Both the position numbers and the translations under genes were made by a program. From NCBI GenBank assembly GCA_014647715.1, contig BMPS01000011.1, forward strand, positions 1 through 64,000: a stretch of DNA of 64,000 nt. The letters are read 5' to 3'. Below, in pieces: positions 9,614 through 19,495 of this stretch; positions within the stretch are counted from its first letter, which is position 1, and each line of letters starts with the position of its first letter. The notes under the pieces were generated by a model, which had not been told where the DNA came from, made no database searches, and worked only from the letters and a program-made list of their open reading frames with translations. The DNA is from Streptomyces cinereus. Its GTDB lineage: Bacteria > Pseudomonadota > Gammaproteobacteria > Pseudomonadales > Moraxellaceae.

Positions 9614-10591
9614 ATGAAATTAACGCATTTATCAAGCCATATCGCGCAGCTATTAGCAACTGTAGGGGTGGCAGGGATTGCCCTAGTCGGTTGTAGCAAA
9701 CCTGAAAGCAAAACCGAAACCACAGCACAAGCCAGCACCACCACAACTACAACAACGACCACCGCAAGCTCAACCACGACCACGGCAGCAGCAAGCACAG
9801 GTATCGACCCGAACAAATCTGAAATTGTGATTGGTACTACTGTGGGCGACTTTGGTGACATGGTCAAAAACTCCGTCAAACCGCAGTTAGAAAAACAAGG
9901 CTATAAGGTCAGATTGGTTGAATTCTCTGACTATGTGCGCCCGAATAAAGCCTTAGCCGATGGCGATATTGATATCAACGTGTTCCAACACAAACCTTAT
10001 CTCGATACCTTCAAAAAAGACAACAACCTAGATATCGTTGAAGCCTTCCAAGTGCCTACCGCACCGCTTGGCATCTACCCAGGTAAATTAAATGACCTAA
10101 AACAAGTCAAAGACGGTACCACCGTGGCTGCACCCAACGATCCAAGCAACTTTGCACGCGCGCTGGTGATGCTCAACGAACTAGGCTGGGTAAAACTTAA
10201 AGACAATATCGACCCATTGACCGCATCAAAAAATGATATCGCAGAAAACCCAAAAAATATCAAATTGGTAGAGCTAGAAGCCGCACAATTACCACGTGCG
10301 CGTTCTGACGTTGACTTTGCAGTCATCAACGGTAACTATGCGACCAGCTCAGGTATCAAATTGACTGAAGCGCTGTTCCAAGAACCCAGCTATGCGTATG
10401 TCAACTGGTCAGCGATTCGCACCAAAGACAAAGACACACAATGGGTAAAAGACGTGACCAATGCGTATAATTCAGAAGAATTTAAACAATACGCCCACAA
10501 AACTTTCCCAGGTTATAAATACCCAGCTATCTGGGGCGAAAACCCTGCGACACCAGCAGCTGCCAGTGCAACAGCCTCTGCTGCCAAATAG
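9614..10591 (+). CDS. metQ: Methionine-binding lipoprotein with Thr-rich linker
   Basis: Periplasmic substrate-binding lipoprotein of the MetNIQ importer, 325 residues. ATG 9614 follows a strong GGAGGAAGG site; the TTG at 9575 is rejected. The signal ends in lipobox LVGC (Cys27). About 30 residues of almost pure Thr, Ser and Ala come next, including a run of nine Thr, before the conserved NLPA/MetQ domain begins (IVIGTTVGDF). Such a long Thr tether is not usual in MetQ and probably acts as a flexible spacer from the membrane. Conserved MetQ blocks (IDINVFQHKPYLD, VAAPNDPSNFARAL) are present. Confidence 0.94.
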   Translation: MKLTHLSSHIAQLLATVGVAGIALVGCSKPESKTETTAQASTTTTTTTTTASSTTTTAAASTGIDPNKSEIVIGTTVGDFGDMVKNSVKPQLEKQGYKVRLVEFSDYVRPNKALADGDIDINVFQHKPYLDTFKKDNNLDIVEAFQVPTAPLGIYPGKLNDLKQVKDGTTVAAPNDPSNFARALVMLNELGWVKLKDNIDPLTASKNDIAENPKNIKLVELEAAQLPRARSDVDFAVINGNYATSSGIKLTEALFQEPSYAYVNWSAIRTKDKDTQWVKDVTNAYNSEEFKQYAHKTFPGYKYPAIWGENPATPAAASATASAAK

Positions 10592-10606
10592 TGGCATAAT
10601 TAGCAT

Positions 10607-10636
10607 AAAAAAAGAAGCATTAAGCTTCTTTTTTTT
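10607..10636. terminator. Bidirectional terminator between metQ and ihfA
   Basis: Stem GAAGC / GCTTC with loop ATTAA, flanked by A-run and T-run, so it can end both the rightward metQ transcript and the leftward ihfA transcript. Confidence 0.75.
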
Positions 10637-10736
10637 ATGGTCAAATTTATGGTTAGAAAGTTTTATGGTCAAAATGCAGCAACTGATTTTAAAACGCCTA
10701 AATTAACTGGAAATAATCCAAAAACAATAAAGCGCG

Positions 10737-11060
10737 TTATTCTGTGAACAGTTTATCTTCAATACTACGACGCATTTTTTGCCCCGCTTTAAAGGTAACA
10801 ACGCGGCGCGCTGTGACATGAACCATCTCGCCAGTTTTTGGGTTGCGACCTGGACGCTGGCTTTTATCCTTAATCTCAAAGTTACCAAAACCCGATAGCT
10901 TGACTTGGTGACCTTTGGTCAACGTCTCTGACAACTCTGAAAAAAAATTCTCTACAAATGCGCGGCTGTCTTGGCGCGTCATGCCCAAATTTTCCATCAA
11001 ATGATTGATCATTTCTAATTTGGTTAAGGTTTTGCCTTCAACTTGCATATTCATTATCAT
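10737..11060 (-). CDS. ihfA: Integration host factor subunit alpha
   Basis: DNA-bending nucleoid protein subunit, dimer partner of IhfB. The ATG at 11060 is chosen, with AGGG five bases upstream; an ATG at 11054 is also possible, and the GTG at 11066 is less likely. About 107 residues, close to the family length. The signature is visible: the LTKAE-like start, VKLSGFGNFE, the GRNPKTGE beta-arm motif that inserts into the minor groove, and VTFKAGQKMR. It lies downstream of pheT in the same direction, the same association seen in enterobacteria (pheST-ihfA). Confidence 0.96.
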   Translation of the reverse strand: MIMNMQVEGKTLTKLEMINHLMENLGMTRQDSRAFVENFFSELSETLTKGHQVKLSGFGNFEIKDKSQRPGRNPKTGEMVHVTARRVVTFKAGQKMRRSIEDKLFTE

Positions 11061-11177
11061 ACCCACCCTACTAAATGCTCCTATTCTAGCGATTCTAGCA
11101 AATACAGTCGATAGTTATTTTTACTTTAAAATCAAAGAAAAACATTGTATCGACTGGCATAATTTGCTAGTCCAAGA

Positions 11178-13592
11178 TTACATACGTAGCGTTGCGTGAT
11201 ACTGCTCATGTAGCGAAGCGATGACAGCTTCCATTTGTGCATTGATACGCTCATCAGAAAGCGTGGCCTCGAGGTCTTGCCACACCAGTGCAAAAGCAAG
11301 CGATTGTTGATTTTCAGGCAAATTACTGCCGGCATATACATCAAACAACCACACCTCTTTTAATAGCTCGCCCCCGACTTGTTTGATAGTATCTCGCATT
11401 GATTGCATAGCAATCGACTTGTCTACCACCACAGCGATATCACGGCGTACTTGTGGGAATTTACTTGGCGTCATAATGGTCAATGCCTGTTGGTGCATGT
11501 CAATCACTGCCTGTAAATTCAGCTGGGCCACCCAAGTGGTCGGCAAATCCAAGGCTTTGGCAATTTGTGGGTGCAACTGACCCAACCAGCCAATCACCTT
11601 GCCTTGATAGTGTACATCGGCACTTTGACCGGGGTGTAAAAACGGCTGCTGGCTACGTTGATAACTGATAGCAGACTGGGCAAACCGTGGGAAAACCGAT
11701 TCGACGTCATTTTTTAAGTCGTAAAAATCCATCACACGGCTGTCATGATGCTGCTCTGGATGGGTACTGCCGACTGCCACCATCGCCAAGGTGTCCACTT
11801 GGTTTAAGCTTGCGATATCACTGCCATCAAAACGCAGACCCGTCTCAAACAGACGCACGCGGTTTTGTTGACGGTTTAAGTTATATTGCACACAAGGCAA
11901 CAAACTAGACAGCAAGGTACGACGCATGACCGCTAAGTCACTTGAGATTGGATTGGCAAGCGCGAGTGGTGCAGCAAAATGCGCCCCATCAAACAAAGCT
12001 TCGACTTTGGCATCACTAAAACTAAAACTCACCGCTTCAAAATACCCTTGATTGACCAAGCTCATTTTTAAGTTATGCAAATCATTTTGGCGTTTATTGT
12101 CAAACAAGTTACTGGTAAACGCTGGCAGTTTGTTGGCAATATTGTTATAGCCGTAAATGCGGGCGATTTCTTCAATCAAATCTTCGGGCAAGGCAATATC
12201 AAAACGATGGCTCGGCGGCGTGGCAACCAGATTTTCGCCTTGTAACTCGGTGCTGATTTGTAGACTCTCTAAAATCTCAATGGCTTTGTCAGTAGCGATA
12301 TCCGCGCCTAACAATTTGTTGATACTGACAATCGGTAGCGTCACTGGCGTACGTTTTGGCAGTTCAGCGGTGTTTTCAACTAGCGTGATTTGACCGACCC
12401 TAACCTCACTTGAGCCCTTGCCAAATGTTGCCAATAGATTGACCGCGCGGTCGAGTGCCAATTTTGGCAATTCAAAATCAACACCCCGCTCAAAACGCTG
12501 TGACGCATCGGTATGCAAGCCAAAACGGCGCGCTTTACCTGCAATCGCCAACTGTTTGAAAAATGCACTCTCGATTACCACTCGGGTCGTGCTATCGGTC
12601 ACTGCAGTGCGAAGTCCACCCATAATTCCCGCTAACGCAATGACCCCTTGTTCATCGGCAATCACCAGCTCATCACCTTGTAAGGTAATGGTTTGCTCAT
12701 TTAAAAGCTCAAGGGTTTCGCCTTGTTGGGCATGGCGCACGGTAATTGCGCCCACCAACTTATCGGCATCAAACGCATGCAGCGGCTGACCGAGCTCAAG
12801 TAATACATAATTAGTAACATCCACCAGTAAATTACGTGGTTTAACACCTGAGGCATTCAGGGCTTGTTTCATCCAATTAGGTGATGGCGTCGTGCCTGTC
12901 AGCCCACTGACCAGTTGCGCGTAATAACGTGGGCAGTCGGTGGTCTCTACCCTAACCGCTTGGCTGTCGTTGTCGGTCACAGCTGCGGTGATATTGTCAA
13001 AGGGCAGTTGAAATGTTAAATCATTGAGCACGGCAAGCTCACGCGCGATACCGCGCACACTAAAACAGTCGCCACGGTTTGGGGTGATTGAAATATCTAG
13101 CACATGATTGTCTAAGCCAAGATACGCTCGGATATCCATGCCAATCGGGGCGTCTTGTGGCAAAATTAACAAGCCATCAACACCATCATCACAGTCAATC
13201 TCGCTACCACCGCACAGCATACCATGCGATTCTACGCCGCGCAGTTTGCCTTTTTTAATGTTAAAGGGTGCATCCCCTTGTGCGGGCGGTAGTTTGGCGC
13301 CCACCAGTGCCACAGGTACACGCACGCCAGCGGCCACATTGGGTGCACCGCAAACGATTTGTAGGGGTGCTTCGCTATGCTCACCGACATTCACTTTGGC
13401 AACGCGCAGTTTATCAGCATCGGGGTGTTGGGTGACGTCAATCACTTCACCGACCACCACACCACTAAAGTCTTTGGCAACTTTATCCAAGCTATCAAGC
13501 TCTAAGCCTGCCATCGTCAGTTGTTCGCCAATTTGCTCAGCGCTTAAGTTTGGGTTTGCCCATTGGCGTAACCAGTTTTCGCTAATTTTCAT
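11178..13592 (-). CDS. pheT: Phenylalanine-tRNA ligase beta subunit
   Basis: Beta subunit of the alpha2-beta2 enzyme that charges tRNA-Phe. 804 residues, near the 795 of E. coli. It starts MKISENWLRQW, has the N-terminal tRNA-binding (EMAP-like) domain near residues 40-150, the B3/B4 editing domain, the B5 domain, and the C-terminal FDX-ACB anticodon-binding domain containing FPQVRRDIAVVVD. The gene begins only 9 bp after pheS, so the two are co-transcribed and probably translationally coupled. Confidence 0.97.
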   Translation of the reverse strand: MKISENWLRQWANPNLSAEQIGEQLTMAGLELDSLDKVAKDFSGVVVGEVIDVTQHPDADKLRVAKVNVGEHSEAPLQIVCGAPNVAAGVRVPVALVGAKLPPAQGDAPFNIKKGKLRGVESHGMLCGGSEIDCDDGVDGLLILPQDAPIGMDIRAYLGLDNHVLDISITPNRGDCFSVRGIARELAVLNDLTFQLPFDNITAAVTDNDSQAVRVETTDCPRYYAQLVSGLTGTTPSPNWMKQALNASGVKPRNLLVDVTNYVLLELGQPLHAFDADKLVGAITVRHAQQGETLELLNEQTITLQGDELVIADEQGVIALAGIMGGLRTAVTDSTTRVVIESAFFKQLAIAGKARRFGLHTDASQRFERGVDFELPKLALDRAVNLLATFGKGSSEVRVGQITLVENTAELPKRTPVTLPIVSINKLLGADIATDKAIEILESLQISTELQGENLVATPPSHRFDIALPEDLIEEIARIYGYNNIANKLPAFTSNLFDNKRQNDLHNLKMSLVNQGYFEAVSFSFSDAKVEALFDGAHFAAPLALANPISSDLAVMRRTLLSSLLPCVQYNLNRQQNRVRLFETGLRFDGSDIASLNQVDTLAMVAVGSTHPEQHHDSRVMDFYDLKNDVESVFPRFAQSAISYQRSQQPFLHPGQSADVHYQGKVIGWLGQLHPQIAKALDLPTTWVAQLNLQAVIDMHQQALTIMTPSKFPQVRRDIAVVVDKSIAMQSMRDTIKQVGGELLKEVWLFDVYAGSNLPENQQSLAFALVWQDLEATLSDERINAQMEAVIASLHEQYHATLRM

Positions 13593-13601
13593 TGTTTTCC
13601 C

Positions 13602-14714
<1,113 letters not shown>

Positions 14715-14728
14715 CTAAAATATGGCGA

Positions 14729-14768
14729 TAAAAAAAGCCATTAAGCTTGCACTTAATGGCTTTTTGAA
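14729..14768 (-). terminator. Strong hairpin terminator between rplT and pheS
   Basis: A perfect 14-bp stem (14732-14745 / 14752-14765) with loop CTTGCA, followed on the minus strand by a T-run. It should end rpmI-rplT transcripts, so pheST needs read-through or its own promoter. An attenuator is possible, but no leader peptide is visible. Confidence 0.75.
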
Positions 14769-14786
14769 AAATTGCTTTAAAACAAA

Positions 14787-15146
14787 TTAAGCAGCCAGTG
14801 CTTGTTTTGCTTTTTCTGCCAACGCCGTAAAACCTTGCGCATCATGCATAGCGATGTCTGCTAATACACGGCGGTCGATTTCGATGCTGGCTTTTTTCAG
14901 ACCGTTAATCATACGGCTGTAGCTTAAGCCATTTAAGCGCGCACCCGCGTTGATACGTGCAATCCACAGACGGCGGAATGAACGTTTTTTGTTACGACGG
15001 TCACGATACGCATATTGACCTGCTTTGGTAACTGCTTGTACAGCAACACGGAAAACACGCGAACGCGCACCGTAATAACCTTTTGCACGAGCCAATACTT
15101 TTTTATGACGGCGATTTGCCTGTACACCACGTTTTACACGAGCCAT
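14787..15146 (-). CDS. rplT: 50S ribosomal protein L20
   Basis: Large-subunit assembly protein, 119 residues, standard length. It starts [16 protein letters not shown] and has the conserved GYYGARSR and [15 protein letters not shown] blocks. It follows rpmI by 65 bp in the usual rpmI-rplT order. In E. coli L20 represses this operon through an RNA structure that includes part of infC; infC is not upstream here, so control must differ or use the rpmI leader. Confidence 0.97.
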   Translation of the reverse strand: MARVKRGVQANRRHKKVLARAKGYYGARSRVFRVAVQAVTKAGQYAYRDRRNKKRSFRRLWIARINAGARLNGLSYSRMINGLKKASIEIDRRVLADIAMHDAQGFTALAEKAKQALAA

Positions 15147-15211
15147 AATTTACTCCTAAAGTTTTGTAATATCAGTTGATTGAATACCTGTGAACTTATG
15201 TTTATCATAAA

Positions 15212-15403
15212 TTATAGGTAAGGACACATACGGTAAACACGTTTCTCATCAGACACGTGTACCAATTTGCATCCACGTAATTGACGGATACGCTTAGGAG
15301 ATTTTTTGGTCAAAATGTGGCGTTTGAATGCTTGTTTGCGTTTGATACCGTTACCAGTTTTTTTAAAACGCTTGGCAGCACCACGGCGAGTTTTTAATTT
15401 CAT
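15212..15403 (-). CDS. rpmI: 50S ribosomal protein L35
   Basis: Small basic large-subunit protein, 63 residues. It starts [17 protein letters not shown] and contains the conserved [17 protein letters not shown] block. It heads the rpmI-rplT pair. The infC gene, usually directly upstream in enterobacteria, is absent; about 480 bp of non-coding DNA lie upstream instead. Confidence 0.96.
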   Translation of the reverse strand: MKLKTRRGAAKRFKKTGNGIKRKQAFKRHILTKKSPKRIRQLRGCKLVHVSDEKRVYRMCPYL

Positions 15404-15885
15404 GATAGCCTCTTGTTCGTTTTTGACAAAGATTAAACATCTTTATCAAGTGAAGTTAACCTGTTTGTCAAAAAATCCTCATCACACTGGATTTTTTGCC
15501 TTGAGGTGGGAGGCGGTATTTTATCAAAAATCATTGGTGAATGCACGCAATTGTTAAAACTAATTTTTTCTTTGACATCTATTTTATTGATGTTACTTTA
15601 ATATTTCTCTACTATAATAGATTTTTATTCAGTCAGTTTTTATAGGATTTTGAAAAATCTATGATATCAATCATTTAACATAAATAACTTGGCAAATGTA
15701 TCACGAGATTACATTAATTAAGTTAACAACTTAATTTACAAAAACTGAGAATAAATTAGCTAAAAGAGATAGATACACCTTATTTTGGACACAGTTTACG
15801 TTAGTTTGTTTAACCTTGAGGTATTTATCGTTCGCAGGCTTTGGTAAAATTTAACGTGTAATGCTATTTCATCTTCATCAACATC
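15404..15885. other. Divergent intergenic region upstream of rpmI
   Basis: About 480 AT-rich bases without a convincing gene. It must hold the rpmI promoter (minus) and the promoter of the hot-dog gene (plus); a TATAAT hexamer is at 15613-15618 on the plus strand. A 9-bp hairpin with T-run lies at 15470-15497. Confidence 0.6.
15470..15497 (-). terminator. Hairpin with T-run in the rpmI leader
   Basis: AAAAAATCC (15470-15478) and GGATTTTTT (15489-15497) form a 9-bp stem around a 10-base loop. Both flanking genes point away from it, so a plain terminator would be out of place. An attenuator in the 5' leader of the L35-L20 transcript is a reasonable inference. Confidence 0.45.
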
Positions 15886-16344
15886 ATGAGGTTAGAATTC
15901 TTGTCAGCTTTAAACAAAAATATTGAAGTTGCCCATTTCGTGTTTGAGACCGTCATGCGCGTGCGCAATACCGAAATTGGATTAGCACAACACTTAACGG
16001 TTGAAAATTTGGTGGCATTGCTTACCGAAGCCCGTTTTCGTTTTTTATATTCAAAAGGCATTAAAGAGGTTAATACTGAGTACCAAGGCTTGGTCATTAA
16101 TCATATCGAGACCCAAATCTTTGATCGGGCACGAGCGCGTGAAGAACTGTTATTTGAAGTCGGCGTGCAGCATTTAACCGATTTGGGTGGGGATTTTGTG
16201 TTTAAAGTCTCGCGAATGTTTGATGACTCCTTGGTGGCGTATGCCAAAATGGGCTTTGTGGCGTATGACTATCGTCAAAGCCAAGAAATCGCGTTATCAG
16301 CTACCATCAAAGAAGCCTTAGATGTGAAACCCTTTGAGATTTAG
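15886..16344 (+). CDS. Hot-dog fold thioesterase-like protein (4HBT family)
   Basis: 152-residue protein of the YbgC/FcbC acyl-CoA thioesterase group. The pattern VRNTEIGLAQHL...LLTEARFRFL aligns without gaps to the family signature VRxxDTDxxGHVNN...LEEAR. The second Asp of that signature, which is catalytic in YbgC and 4-hydroxybenzoyl-CoA thioesterase, is replaced by Gly, while the downstream His is kept. The protein may therefore be a variant enzyme or a non-catalytic binder. The start at ATG 15886 is reasonable; a TTG at 15901 is an alternative. It has no obvious operon partner. Confidence 0.7.
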   Translation: MRLEFLSALNKNIEVAHFVFETVMRVRNTEIGLAQHLTVENLVALLTEARFRFLYSKGIKEVNTEYQGLVINHIETQIFDRARAREELLFEVGVQHLTDLGGDFVFKVSRMFDDSLVAYAKMGFVAYDYRQSQEIALSATIKEALDVKPFEI

Positions 16345-16432
16345 GGCTTGATGAATTATGATAAATGCCCGCATCGTTTGATGGGTGCTTTTTTTTGGCT
16401 AAGGCTTGCATAGTATGATACAGGGCGTGAAT

Positions 16433-17290
16433 ATGGATTGGTTAGATACACTAAAATTCGATGACAATGGGCTAATGCCTGCAGTCGCTCAAGATTTTCA
16501 TACAGGGCGCATTTTGATGATGGCATGGATGAATCGCGAGTCATTACGTCTGACTGCTGAAAAAATGCAAGCAGTGTATTGGTCACGCTCTCGCGGTAAA
16601 TTATGGCATAAAGGCGAAAGCTCGGGGCATTTTCAGCAAGTCCATGAAATCCGTCTAGATTGCGATGCTGATGTGATTGTGTTGTCAGTCACCCAAGTGG
16701 GGGGAATTGCTTGCCACACGGGTCGGCAGTCTTGTTTTTATCGTCTGCTTGCAGATGACTACGGACAGCTACAATGGCAAACTACTGATGCGGTTATCAA
16801 AGACCCTGATGCGATTTATGGTGACAACGCCAAACCGACTCATGAACACTCGCCGCTTGCAAGCCATTCGACACAAATAAGCAATCCAACCCAAACAAGC
16901 AATGCGACACAAACCGCTACGACGTCAGCGGATATTTTAACCGCGTTAGATGAGGTATTGATTGGGCGTAAAAATGCCAATCCTGATAGCTCATACGTGG
17001 CAAGCTTATACCATAAAGGTATCAACAAAATCTTAGAAAAAGTCGGTGAGGAAGCCACTGAAGCCATTATCGCGGCCAAAGATATCAACATTGCCAACGA
17101 TACCCCCTATGACGCCGTCGCCGATGATACCGCGGTGAAAGATTTGGTATATGAAATTGCTGATGTTTGGTTTCACACAATGGTCACATTGGCATGGTTT
17201 AATATACCGTCTTGGGCTGTCACCAATGAATTGGCAAGACGTTTTGGCTTATCGGGTATCGATGAAAAAGCCGCACGTCAAATCCCTTAA
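16433..17290 (+). CDS. hisIE: Bifunctional phosphoribosyl-AMP cyclohydrolase / phosphoribosyl-ATP pyrophosphatase
   Basis: Catalyses steps two and three of histidine biosynthesis. About residues 1-120 form the HisI cyclohydrolase ([48 protein letters not shown], and Cys-containing [15 protein letters not shown]). About residues 175-285 form the HisE pyrophosphatase ([33 protein letters not shown]). ATG 16433 is preferred, with AGGGCG upstream; ATG 16415 and TTG 16406 are alternatives. The two domains are joined by a Ser/Thr/Gln-rich linker with short repeats of [16 protein letters not shown] type, which makes the protein longer than the 203 residues of E. coli HisIE. tatABC follows, an arrangement known in several proteobacteria. 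Confidence 0.93.
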   Translation: MDWLDTLKFDDNGLMPAVAQDFHTGRILMMAWMNRESLRLTAEKMQAVYWSRSRGKLWHKGESSGHFQQVHEIRLDCDADVIVLSVTQVGGIACHTGRQSCFYRLLADDYGQLQWQTTDAVIKDPDAIYGDNAKPTHEHSPLASHSTQISNPTQTSNATQTATTSADILTALDEVLIGRKNANPDSSYVASLYHKGINKILEKVGEEATEAIIAAKDINIANDTPYDAVADDTAVKDLVYEIADVWFHTMVTLAWFNIPSWAVTNELARRFGLSGIDEKAARQIP

Positions 17291-17325
17291 GTAATAGCCC
17301 TTAAGTGAGCGCCCTTAAGTAAACG
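17284..17325 (+). repeat. Three tandem 14-bp repeats at the 3' end of hisIE
   Basis: Units CCCTTAAGTAATAG, CCCTTAAGTGAGCG and CCCTTAAGTAAACG stand head to tail. The first includes the hisIE stop codon. Confidence 0.85.
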
Positions 17326-17492
17326 CCACTAAACAGTCGATAAGTCCTGAATATTGCTGGCTAAAAGTGCGAAAAATTCGCCGTGTTTTACACCATTTTT
17401 TGCACAGTTATGTCAACGCAATGGTTATGTGTTACACTGCAAATTCATATTGTCCTCACCCCTATTATCAAGGTTAATCAAAGGATATTCTC

Positions 17493-17723
17493 ATGGGTAG
17501 TTTCTCAATCACACATTGGTTAATTTTACTGGTTGTTGTTGTGGTCATTTTTGGCACTTCAAAACTGAAAAATGCCGGTAAAGATTTGGGTGGTGCCGTT
17601 AAAGGCTTTAAAGATGCGGTCAAAGATGAAAACGAACAGCATCTGAACAAAAACCGTGTCCTTGAACACGAAAAAGCTGAGCTCAATACCACGCAGACCC
17701 AACAAGATAAACATAACGTTTAA
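17493..17723 (+). CDS. tatA: Sec-independent protein translocase subunit TatA
   Basis: Pore-forming subunit of the twin-arginine export system. 76 residues, with one N-terminal membrane helix ([13 protein letters not shown]), the conserved [14 protein letters not shown] hinge and amphipathic helix, and a charged tail. AAAGGA precedes the ATG. First gene of tatABC. Confidence 0.96.
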   Translation: MGSFSITHWLILLVVVVVIFGTSKLKNAGKDLGGAVKGFKDAVKDENEQHLNKNRVLEHEKAELNTTQTQQDKHNV

Positions 17724-17777
17724 ACCCTAGTCGTTACTTTTTCTTTGGTTTTTTAATCCCTAACTGCCACGGTTGTT

Positions 17778-18509
17778 ATGTTTGATATAGGTTTCTCCGA
17801 ACTCCTGTTATTTGGGGCGATTGCACTGATTGTGCTGGGCCCTGAAAAACTCCCCCAAGCGGCGCGTACTGCAGGTCAGTGGTATGCCAAATTCCGCCGT
17901 ACGGTTGCAACGCTGCAGTCAGAAATTGAAGCTGAGCTTGACCTTGCCGAAACGCGCAAGCAAATGCAGCTTGAGCTGGAAAAAATCCGCCAAGCTGAAG
18001 TTGATATGAAGCGCGAGATGGAAGCCCTTCGCAGCAGTGTGAGCGAATTACAGCAACATGGCAAAGCACCTTCGATGCAAGCTCACAATACCCAGTCGGC
18101 TGATACAACCTCTGATCTTGGTCATGATACTAACGCAGTTAGCCTACCCCCTGAACCACTCAGCCATGAACCAACCAATCATTTAGCTGAGCCAACAACG
18201 GATACCACCGCGCTGTTACCAAACAAGCCACTAGATAATTCACTAGACAAGCCATCTGACGAATCTTATCTGACAGAAACCAAAGCAGACGATTATTTGC
18301 TGGGTCTAGAGGCTGATGTCGAAGCCGATGCAGTGGCTAAAGACTTACATGAAGCGCTATTTGCTGCCACTGAGCCAATGTATTATCGTTGGTTTTTGCT
18401 CAGTGATTATGACCGTGTCAGACGTCTTCCCAATCCACCGTTTTTACCCAATTATCAAGCCGATCCGCTACTGCACCAGTTGCCAAGTTTGGGTGGAGTT
18501 GCCCAGTGA
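17778..18509 (+). CDS. tatB: Sec-independent protein translocase subunit TatB, long form
   Basis: Substrate-receptor subunit of the Tat system. The N-terminus is typical (MFDIGFSELLLFGAIALIVLGPEKLP) with the conserved Glu and GPEKLP hinge, then a long amphipathic and coiled-coil segment up to about residue 95. At 243 residues it exceeds E. coli TatB (171). The extra part is a polar, acidic stretch and then a distinct aromatic and Pro-rich tail near residues 195-243 (YYRWFLLSDYDRVRRLPNPP). Its stop overlaps the tatC start by 4 bp. Confidence 0.94.
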   Translation: MFDIGFSELLLFGAIALIVLGPEKLPQAARTAGQWYAKFRRTVATLQSEIEAELDLAETRKQMQLELEKIRQAEVDMKREMEALRSSVSELQQHGKAPSMQAHNTQSADTTSDLGHDTNAVSLPPEPLSHEPTNHLAEPTTDTTALLPNKPLDNSLDKPSDESYLTETKADDYLLGLEADVEADAVAKDLHEALFAATEPMYYRWFLLSDYDRVRRLPNPPFLPNYQADPLLHQLPSLGGVAQ

Positions 18510-19327
18510 TTAAGCTTATCAAAACCAAAAAAACGCCTGAACAATTAGCACTTGAACAAGCTAAAGATGATAAACCATCGCAAGACAACACTTTAGTAGA
18601 TATGCCTATCACTGAGCATTTGATTGAACTGCGCCGTCATTTGATTCACGGTTTTGCGGCGGTGTTGGTGATTTTTTTGGCATTGGCGGGCTTTTCGCGA
18701 GAAATCTACGATATTTTTTCTGCCCCGTTAACGGCGTTGTTGCCAGTCAATTCTTCTATGATTGCAACCGATATCACTTCGTCATTTTTGGCACCGATTA
18801 AATTGACGCTGTATCTGGCTGTTATCTTGGCGATGCCGTATATTTTATACCAGATTTGGTCGTTTATCGCACCAGGGCTATATAAGCATGAAAAACGTAT
18901 CGCTTTACCTGTGCTATTGTCATCGGTGATATTGTTTTATCTGGGGATTGCGTTTGCTTATTATGTCGTGCTCAAAAGCGTGCTGGCTTTTTTTATCAAA
19001 TTCTCTCCCGATAATGTGCTACCGATGACCGATATCGAAAGCTATCTAAATTTTGTACTCAAGCTGTTTTTGGTGTTTGGGGCAACCTTTGAGATTCCTG
19101 TGTTGACGCTGCTACTGGTATTGGCTGGAGTGGTGACAGTGGATAGTTTGGCGCAAAAACGCCGTTACATCATCGTGGGTTGTTTTGCTATTGCCGCATT
19201 GGTGACACCGCCAGATGGTTTATCGATGGTGATGCTGGCTATCCCGATGTGGTTATTGTTTGAACTCGGTCTAGTCATGGCACGGGTACTGGTTAAAGAA
19301 AAAGCGTTATTACAGAAAGACCGCTAA
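18506..19327 (+). CDS. tatC: Sec-independent protein translocase subunit TatC
   Basis: Multi-spanning Tat receptor that binds the twin-arginine signal. It starts at GTG 18506 in a GTGA overlap with tatB, with GGTGGAG just upstream. About 35 polar residues precede the conserved ITEHLIELRRHLI motif. Six membrane helices follow, with the expected LFxxPL-like and FAxYxV segments. 273 residues, slightly longer than E. coli TatC (258) because of the N-terminal extension. Confidence 0.96.
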   Translation: MIKLIKTKKTPEQLALEQAKDDKPSQDNTLVDMPITEHLIELRRHLIHGFAAVLVIFLALAGFSREIYDIFSAPLTALLPVNSSMIATDITSSFLAPIKLTLYLAVILAMPYILYQIWSFIAPGLYKHEKRIALPVLLSSVILFYLGIAFAYYVVLKSVLAFFIKFSPDNVLPMTDIESYLNFVLKLFLVFGATFEIPVLTLLLVLAGVVTVDSLAQKRRYIIVGCFAIAALVTPPDGLSMVMLAIPMWLLFELGLVMARVLVKEKALLQKDR

Positions 19328-19375
19328 TCTAGCTGGATAAAGCTAAAGCCTAGTCAACCTCTCATTTATCCCCGC

Positions 19376-19434
19376 TTAGTAAATAAAGGCTAGTAAATTA
19401 AGGTTTAGTAAATACAGGTTGAGTAAATAAAGGA
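19376..19434 (+). repeat. Four tandem 14-15 bp repeats upstream of the helicase gene
   Basis: Units TTAGTAAATAAAGGC, TAGTAAATTAAGGT, TTAGTAAATACAGGT and TGAGTAAATAAAGGA lie head to tail. The shared core is AGTAAAT-A-AGG. Each unit ends with AAGG or CAGG, so it could mimic ribosome-binding sites, but none is placed before a start codon. Confidence 0.85.
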
Positions 19435-19495
19435 AACTGAGCAAAACTTGCCAAATTTTGCTAAAATAGCTCACTTTTCTGTTAGCAATGGCCTT

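Noticed and set aside
19376-19434. Plasmid-type iterons or replication origin
   Set aside because: The repeats are short and degenerate, no Rep gene or DnaA-box cluster is nearby, and similar repeats occur at other gene borders.
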